DNA from: an uncultured Cellulomonadaceae bacterium
GTDB lineage: Bacteria > Actinomycetota > Actinomycetes > Actinomycetales > Cellulomonadaceae
Length of the DNA: 64,000 nt
Reading direction: 5' to 3'
NCBI GenBank assembly: GCA_947495165.1
Contig: CANLXM010000001.1
Location: forward strand, 992,001-1,056,000
A program made the position numbers and the translations under genes. Below the pieces are notes generated by a model, which was not told where the DNA came from, made no database searches, and saw only the letters and a list, made by a program, of their open reading frames with translations. Positions 55,530-64,000 of this stretch are shown here, piece after piece; the first letter of the stretch is position 1; each line of letters opens with the position of its first letter.

Positions 55530-56633
55530 GTGAAGAAGACGTTCCAGATGGCCGCGGTGGGTGCCGCGGCAGCCCTGCTCCTCGCAGCATGCGGCGACGC
55601 CCCCGACGAGACGCCCGCGACTCCGGGTGCCTCGGCCACGACCCCGTCCGGCGAGACGGCGTCCGAAGCGGCTCCGGTCGACTTCAAGGGCTGCATGGTG
55701 TCCGACGCCGGTGGCTTCGACGACAAGTCCTTCAACCAGTCCGCGTACGAGGGCCTGGTCATGGCCAAGTCGCAGCTGGGGATCGAGATGGCCGACGCCG
55801 AGTCGACCGCTGAGACCGACTTCGTCCCGAACATCGACTCGATGGTCAGCCAGGGCTGCGACCTGACGATCACCGTCGGCTTCCTGCTCGCGGACGCGAC
55901 CAAGGAGTCGGCCGAGAAGAACACGGACGCGCACTTCGCGATCGTCGACGACGCGTCGATCGACCTGCCGAACGTCAAGCCCATCGTGTTCAACACGTCC
56001 GAGGCGGCCTTCGCGGCCGGCTACCTCGCGGCTGGCTTCTCCACCACGGGCACCGTCGCCACCTATGGCGGTCTGCCGATCCCGTCGGTCACGATCTTCA
56101 TGGACGGCTTCGCCGACGGCGTCGCGCACTACAACGAGGTCAAGGACGCCGACGTCAAGGTCCTCGGCTGGGACAAGGAGGCCCAGGAGGGCACCTTCGC
56201 CAACAGCTTCGACGACATCGCGGCGGGCCAGAACCTGTCCAAGTCGTTCATCGACGCTGGCGCCGACGTCATCCTCCCCGTCGCGGGTCCGCTCGCCTCG
56301 GGCACGGCCACGGCCGCGCAGCAGGCTGGTGACGTCGTCTTCATCGGCGTCGACGCCGACTGGGCCGAGACGTCCCCGGAGACCGCTGACGTGACCCTCA
56401 CCTCGGTGCTCAAGTTCATGACCCCCGCCGTGTTCGGTGCCATCGAGACCACCGTCGGTGGCGAGTTCTCGGCCGAGCCGTACGTCGGCACCCTCGAGAA
56501 CGACGGTCTCGGGCTGGCCCCGTTCCACGAGTTCGACGACAAGGTCTCGGACGAGCTCAAGGCTGAGGTCGAGCAGGTCATCGCCGACATCAAGTCCGGC
56601 ACCATCGAGGTCACGTCGCCCTCGGCTCCGTGA
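55530..56633 (+). CDS. BMP-family nucleoside-binding lipoprotein
   Basis: 367 residues. Signal peptide with lipobox LAAC, C21 as lipid site, then an acidic linker. The mature part is of the BMP/PnrA type: GGFDDKSFNQSAYEGL near the start, VGFLLADATKESAEKN, FNTSEAAFAAGYLAAG and VGTLENDGLGLAPFHEF. Such proteins bind purine or pyrimidine nucleosides for an ABC importer. The GTG at 55530 has TAGGAGA ahead. cdd and deoA in the same cluster point to pyrimidine nucleosides. Two strong hairpins separate it from the ATPase gene. Confidence 0.93.
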   Translation: MKKTFQMAAVGAAAALLLAACGDAPDETPATPGASATTPSGETASEAAPVDFKGCMVSDAGGFDDKSFNQSAYEGLVMAKSQLGIEMADAESTAETDFVPNIDSMVSQGCDLTITVGFLLADATKESAEKNTDAHFAIVDDASIDLPNVKPIVFNTSEAAFAAGYLAAGFSTTGTVATYGGLPIPSVTIFMDGFADGVAHYNEVKDADVKVLGWDKEAQEGTFANSFDDIAAGQNLSKSFIDAGADVILPVAGPLASGTATAAQQAGDVVFIGVDADWAETSPETADVTLTSVLKFMTPAVFGAIETTVGGEFSAEPYVGTLENDGLGLAPFHEFDDKVSDELKAEVEQVIADIKSGTIEVTSPSAP

Positions 56634-56644
56634 TCTGACAGGTC

Positions 56645-56673
56645 GTCGCCGCGCCGCTTCCCGGCGCGGCGAC
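56645..56673. terminator. First hairpin after the BMP lipoprotein gene
   Basis: GTCGCCGCGCCG and CGGCGCGGCGAC are perfect 12-bp arms with a 5-nt loop, 11 nt after the stop. Probable attenuator or mRNA-protecting stem. Confidence 0.6.
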
Positions 56674-56681
56674 GCACCGCC

Positions 56682-56719
56682 CACCGGCCCCGCCGCACAT
56701 GCGTGCTGCGGGGCCGGTG
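56682..56719. terminator. Second hairpin after the BMP lipoprotein gene
   Basis: CACCGGCCCCGC (56682-56693) and GCGGGGCCGGTG (56708-56719) are perfect 12-bp arms; inside, GCAC and GTGC extend the stem past one mismatch. With the first hairpin it occupies most of the 152-bp gap. Confidence 0.58.
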
Positions 56720-56785
56720 TCACCCCAAGGGTGTTCCTGCGTGTGCAGGAGCACCACTTCCTGACCGGCCAAGGAGGCTCGTCCC

Positions 56786-59594
<2,809 letters not shown>

Positions 59595-59598
<4 letters not shown>

Positions 59599-60884
59599 GC
59601 ACCGTGACCACTCCCGACGCACAGGCACCTGCCGAGGTGCGCCCCGCGAGCAACCCACCCATCAGCGGGAAGGCGCCGGTCGTCTACGGCGTGGTCGGCC
59701 TCGCCGTCCTGCTCTTCTTCGGGATCCTCGGACGCTCGGGGGATGCGACGTTCGCCCTCGCCTCCAGCGGGGACTTCTTCGAGATCTCGCCGATCGGCGT
59801 CTCGTCCCAGCTCGCGGGGACGCTTCTCGGGCTGGTCTGCCTGGGCATCGCCGGGTTTGCGGCGATGCGCACTCGCGATCGCCGCCCGGTCCCCGCGTGG
59901 GCACCGGCGACCTTCATGGTCGCCGTCGTCCTGGCCTTCCTGACCTGGGCTGCAGCGGGCTCCACGATCGCCTTCACGGGCCTTCTGCAGGGTGCGCTGT
60001 TCCTCGCGATCCCGCTCGTCTTCGGGGCTCTCGGCGGCGTCCTGTGTGAGCGCGCCGGCGTCGTCAACATCGCCATCGAGGCGCAGCTGCTCGCAGGCGC
60101 ATTCCTCGCGGCCGTCGCCGCGTCGCTCACCGACAACGTCTACGTCGGCCTGATCGCCGCACCGGTTGCGGGCATGCTCGTGGGCGTCGTGCACGCGGTG
60201 TTCACCGTCACGTACGCGGTGAACCAGGTGATCGTCGGTGTGGTGCTCAACGTGCTCGTCGTCGGCGTCACGAGCTTCCTGTTCTCGACGCTCCTCAAGC
60301 AGGACACCGCGAGCTGGAACAGCCCGCCCGGGCTCCAGCCGATCTCGATCCCGCTGCTCGCGGACATCCCCGTGCTCGGCCCGGTCCTGTTCCGCCAGAC
60401 GATCATCGTGTACGCGATGTACGCCGCCGTGATCGTCATCCAGCTGATGCTGTTCCGGTCCCGCTGGGGCCTGCGGATGCGCGCGGTCGGGGAGCACCCC
60501 CGTGCGGCTGACACGGTCGGCATCAAGGTCAACCGCACGCGGTTCCGCAGCGTGATGCTCGGTGGTGCTGTCGCCGGCTTCGGCGGCGCGTTCTTCACCA
60601 TCGGTGCGGGCCTCGCCTTCGGCAAGGAGATGACGGCAGGCAAGGGCTACATCGCTCTCGCGGCACTGATCTTCGGTCGGTGGAGCCCCAAGGGGGCGCT
60701 CGGCGCCGCGCTCCTGTTCGGCTTCGCCGAGCAGCTGCGGATCTCGCTCGGCATCGCCGGCGCGCAGATCCCCTCGGAGTTCATGGCGATGACGCCGTAC
60801 CTCGTGACGATCCTGGCCGTGGCCGGCGTCGTCGGCAAGGTGCGCGCCCCCGCCGCGTCCGGCACGCACTACTCGAAGTCCTGA
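59595..60884 (+). CDS. Nucleoside ABC transporter permease 2
   Basis: 429 residues. Partner of the previous permease and of the YufQ type: GALGGVLCERAGVVNIAIEA, NQVIVGVVLNVLVVGVTSFL, then GVIGEHPRAAD-like RAVGEHPRAADTVGIKVNR and FGRWSPKGALGAALLFG. It has about 110 extra N-terminal residues with three additional hydrophobic segments compared with short family members. It ends 2 nt before the cdd start, tying uptake to deamination. Confidence 0.9.
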
Positions 60885-60886
60885 CC

Positions 60887-61291
60887 GTGGACCCCGAGAT
60901 CGACTGGGAGGCCCTGCGCGCCGCGGCGCGCGAGGTGATGTCCCACGCGTACGTGCCGTACTCGAAGTTCGCCGTCGGCGCGGCCGCGCTGGTCGACGAC
61001 GGCAGGATCGTCGTCGGCTGCAACGTGGAGAACGCTTCGTACGGGCTGGGGCTGTGCGCCGAGTGCGCGCTCGTCTCCGCCCTGCACGTGGGTGGGGGCG
61101 GCCGTCTGGTCGCCTTCACCTGCGTGGACGGCGCCGGCAACCACCTGATGCCGTGCGGTCGGTGCCGCCAGCTCCTGTGGGAGCACGGCGGTCCTGACCT
61201 GCTGGTCGAGATGGCCCGGGGGATCGTCCCGATGACGGAGGTCCTGCCCGAGGCGTTCGGCCCTGATGACCTGGTGACGCGCGCTCAGTGA
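60887..61291 (+). CDS. cdd: Cytidine deaminase
   Basis: 134 residues, the size of the homotetrameric enzyme. The zinc ligands are C57 (CAEC), C90 and C93 (PCGRCRQ), with E59 as proton shuttle; YVPYSKFAVGAA and GCNVENASYGL are substrate-site regions. It converts cytidine and deoxycytidine to uridine and deoxyuridine for DeoA. The GTG at 60887 follows the permease stop directly; longer in-frame starts fall inside the permease gene. Confidence 0.95.
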   Translation: MDPEIDWEALRAAAREVMSHAYVPYSKFAVGAAALVDDGRIVVGCNVENASYGLGLCAECALVSALHVGGGGRLVAFTCVDGAGNHLMPCGRCRQLLWEHGGPDLLVEMARGIVPMTEVLPEAFGPDDLVTRAQ

Positions 61292-61313
61292 GCGCGCGCA
61301 GAAGAGGAGAACC

Positions 61314-62617
<1,304 letters not shown>

Positions 62618-62618
<1 letters not shown>

Positions 62619-62986
62619 TGACTCGTCGACCACGGTCGGTCTACGGCGTCGGCGAGGAGCCCGACGTCCGGTTCAGCCTCGCCAACGAGCGCACCGCGCT
62701 CGCGTGGGTGCGGACCGGGCTCGGGCTCGTCGCCGGAGGCATCGCGCTGACGAGCCTCGCGTCCCTCGCGGAGCTCCACCGGCTGATCGACGTGGTCGCG
62801 GCTCTCGCGTGCCTCGCGGGCGGCACGCTCGCCCTGTACTCGCTGCGGCGGTGGGCCGCCAGCGAGCGTGCCATCCGCCTCGGTGAGCCGCTGCCTGCTC
62901 CGGGCGCGCTCCCCGTGCTCGTGGTCAGCGTGGTCGTGATGGCCCTCCTGCTCGCGGGCTACGCGCTCGGGCAGCTGGTGGGCTGA
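62618..62986 (+). CDS. DUF202/YidH-type membrane protein
   Basis: 122 residues. RFSLANERTALAWVRTGLGL is the DUF202 signature (charged Ala-Asn-Glu-Arg-Thr before the first helix), followed by three membrane segments: about 31-50, 57-75 and 98-118. Function unknown. It is coupled to deoA by overlap, although no link with nucleosides is known. Confidence 0.85.
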
Positions 62987-62989
62987 GGC

Positions 62990-63349
62990 GTGCCCGGCCA
63001 CGCCGAGAGCTCGAGGCCACCCCGCGACCCCGGTCTGCAGCCGGAGCGCACCTCGCTCGCGTGGCAGCGCACGGTCGTGTCGGTGACGCTCGCGAGCGTC
63101 GTGCTCGCGCTCGGGCAGCTCCGCGCGGGCGTCCCGCTCCTGGCCGTCGCCGCGGCCGCGCTCGCTGCGGTCGCCGTGTTTCCCGGTGTCCTGCGGCCCC
63201 GGAAGGGTCAGGGCCTCGTCGAGCCGCTCCGTGGCGCCCGTACCGCCTCCCGCGACGCCTGGCCGCTGCTCGCGCGCTCGGCTGGCGTCGTCGCCGCCCT
63301 GGGCTCGCTCGGGGTCGTCGCGACGCTCGCCCACGTGCTGCGCGCATGA
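62990..63349 (+). CDS. Second DUF202-type small membrane protein
   Basis: 119 residues from a GTG 3 nt after the previous stop. GLQPERTSLAWQRTVVSVTL is the DUF202 motif with Gln-Pro in place of Ala-Asn; three hydrophobic segments follow. It and its neighbour are probably an ancient pair that form a complex. It overlaps the next gene by ATGA. Confidence 0.82.
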   Translation: MPGHAESSRPPRDPGLQPERTSLAWQRTVVSVTLASVVLALGQLRAGVPLLAVAAAALAAVAVFPGVLRPRKGQGLVEPLRGARTASRDAWPLLARSAGVVAALGSLGVVATLAHVLRA

Positions 63350-64000
63350 GGAGCGACCTGCGGCTCACGTCCGTGCTGCCCCACGTGCTGCCGTGGTGGG
63401 CCGGGGTTCCGGACCGACCTGGTGCGGCGGCGACGGTGCCGGGCCCGCGCTCGTACGACTCGTCAGCGCTGCGCGCCGCGCTCGCGCGCCTCTCGGCGCC
63501 CGCACGCGCGCGGGTGCGACGTCCGCTCGTGCCGGCCCCCGGGTCCCGCGAGCTGCGCTGGGGAGAGGCCGTCGCTCGCCAGCACGACGGGACGACGTGC
63601 GGGAGCGCCGTGCTGGCGATGACCGCTGCTGCGGGTGACGTCCGCCTCGCGCTCTGGCTCGAGTCGGGGGAGCGGTGCGGCGCCGGCGCGGGGTCGGCCG
63701 AGCTGTCCGGCGTCCCGCGCGCGACCCTCGACGGGCTCGCGGACGCGGCCGCGCGCCTCACGTTCCTGCAGCAGCGCGTCAAGGCCCTGTCCAACGCTCG
63801 CGCCGCCGCCGGCTTCCCGTGGCCCGCGGCGCTGGGGACGCCGCCGTGGGGCGCGGCCCGGGTCGCTCGCTGGGGTGAGCTCCGCTATCACCACGTGATC
63901 GTGGACGGCCCGCGCCAGCCCGAGGTGCTCGACGTCGTCGCGTCGTGGGCGCAGGCGGGCGTGCCGGTGCCGTTGTTCACGGGCGGGGACCTCGCGCGCG
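63346..64000 (+). CDS. Partial protein with TTCGSA motif, cut by the right window edge
   Basis: The frame is open from the ATG at 63346 (overlapping the DUF202 stop) to the end; 218 residues are visible. I do not recognise the family with certainty. QHDGTTCGSAVLAMTAAAG near residues 79-97 resembles the catalytic Cys neighbourhood of papain/C39-like peptidases (Gln before Cys-Gly). Later come LRYHHVIVDGPRQPEVLDVV and WAQAGVPVPLFTGGD, where a His and an acidic residue could complete an active site further on. No signal peptide is visible. A cysteine peptidase fold is a guess. Confidence 0.65.
   Translation, partial: MRSDLRLTSVLPHVLPWWAGVPDRPGAAATVPGPRSYDSSALRAALARLSAPARARVRRPLVPAPGSRELRWGEAVARQHDGTTCGSAVLAMTAAAGDVRLALWLESGERCGAGAGSAELSGVPRATLDGLADAAARLTFLQQRVKALSNARAAAGFPWPAALGTPPWGAARVARWGELRYHHVIVDGPRQPEVLDVVASWAQAGVPVPLFTGGDLAR

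Overview
The window is very GC-rich, tightly packed, and looks like core chromosome of an actinobacterium. It encodes a MshB-type mycothiol enzyme, a SigE/RseA/HtrA/TatB cluster, a DUF3117 protein, FolP2, a SirA-type sulfite reductase and a four-gene SdhCDAB. Many starts are GTG, and translational overlaps (ATGA, GTGA, TGATG) are common. Gene order and protein style fit Micrococcales, most likely Cellulomonadaceae; the family placement is inference. I see no tRNA or rRNA gene, phage, insertion sequence, CRISPR array or plasmid function. No gene-free stretch exceeds 300 bases.

Layout. 1-3989: tail of a dipeptide/oligopeptide importer (permease, permease, fused double ATPase), cut by the left edge. 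4002-11222: four-gene FtsX-type ABC exporter; one ATPase carries an AbrB-like tail. 11219-12175 (-): SDR oxidoreductase. 12443-17871: a second, complete peptide importer (lipoprotein, two permeases, fused ATPase). 17927-18526 (-): PH-domain membrane protein. 18714-23784: typA/bipA, mshB, a small membrane protein and a VanW-domain protein. 23845-26605: ACT-like protein, pheA and tyrA (aromatic amino acids), followed by two small minus-strand genes. 27200-33084 (-): assimilatory sulfate reduction operon (sirA-type reductase, cysH, cysD, cysN, cysG-like). 33286-36247: fdxA, dapC, gltA. 36314-39409: lysozyme-fold-like protein, dapD, and the divergent dapE. 39449-43094: LOG protein, folP2, DUF3117 and leucyl aminopeptidase. 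43149-46951: O-methyltransferase opposite sigE-rseA-htrA-tatB. 47012-49241: trpS, a 2H phosphoesterase and a PaiB-like protein. 49307-52737 (-): sdhB, sdhA, sdhD, sdhC. 52940-55284: manC and an M20 amidohydrolase. 55530-62618: nucleoside uptake and salvage operon (BMP lipoprotein, ATPase, two permeases, cdd, deoA). 62618-64000: two DUF202 membrane proteins and a gene cut by the right edge.

Themes. Central metabolism shows signs of cAMP/CRP-type (GlxR-like) control: a perfect TGTGA-N6-TCACA box lies upstream of gltA and a one-mismatch box lies between sdhC and manC. At least five genes (dapD, dapE, LOG, tatB, manC) have a TANNNT -10 hexamer ending 6-7 nt before ATG and no Shine-Dalgarno, which suggests leaderless mRNAs. 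In both uptake operons that include their binding-protein gene, strong hairpins separate that gene from the transporter genes.

I did not find a clearly new multi-gene defence or mobile system. The least explained items are the ATPase with an AbrB-like tail in the exporter, the ACT-like protein ahead of pheA, the permease with about six extra membrane segments, the apparent ATC start of the O-methyltransferase, and the partial protein with a TTCGSA motif at the right edge.
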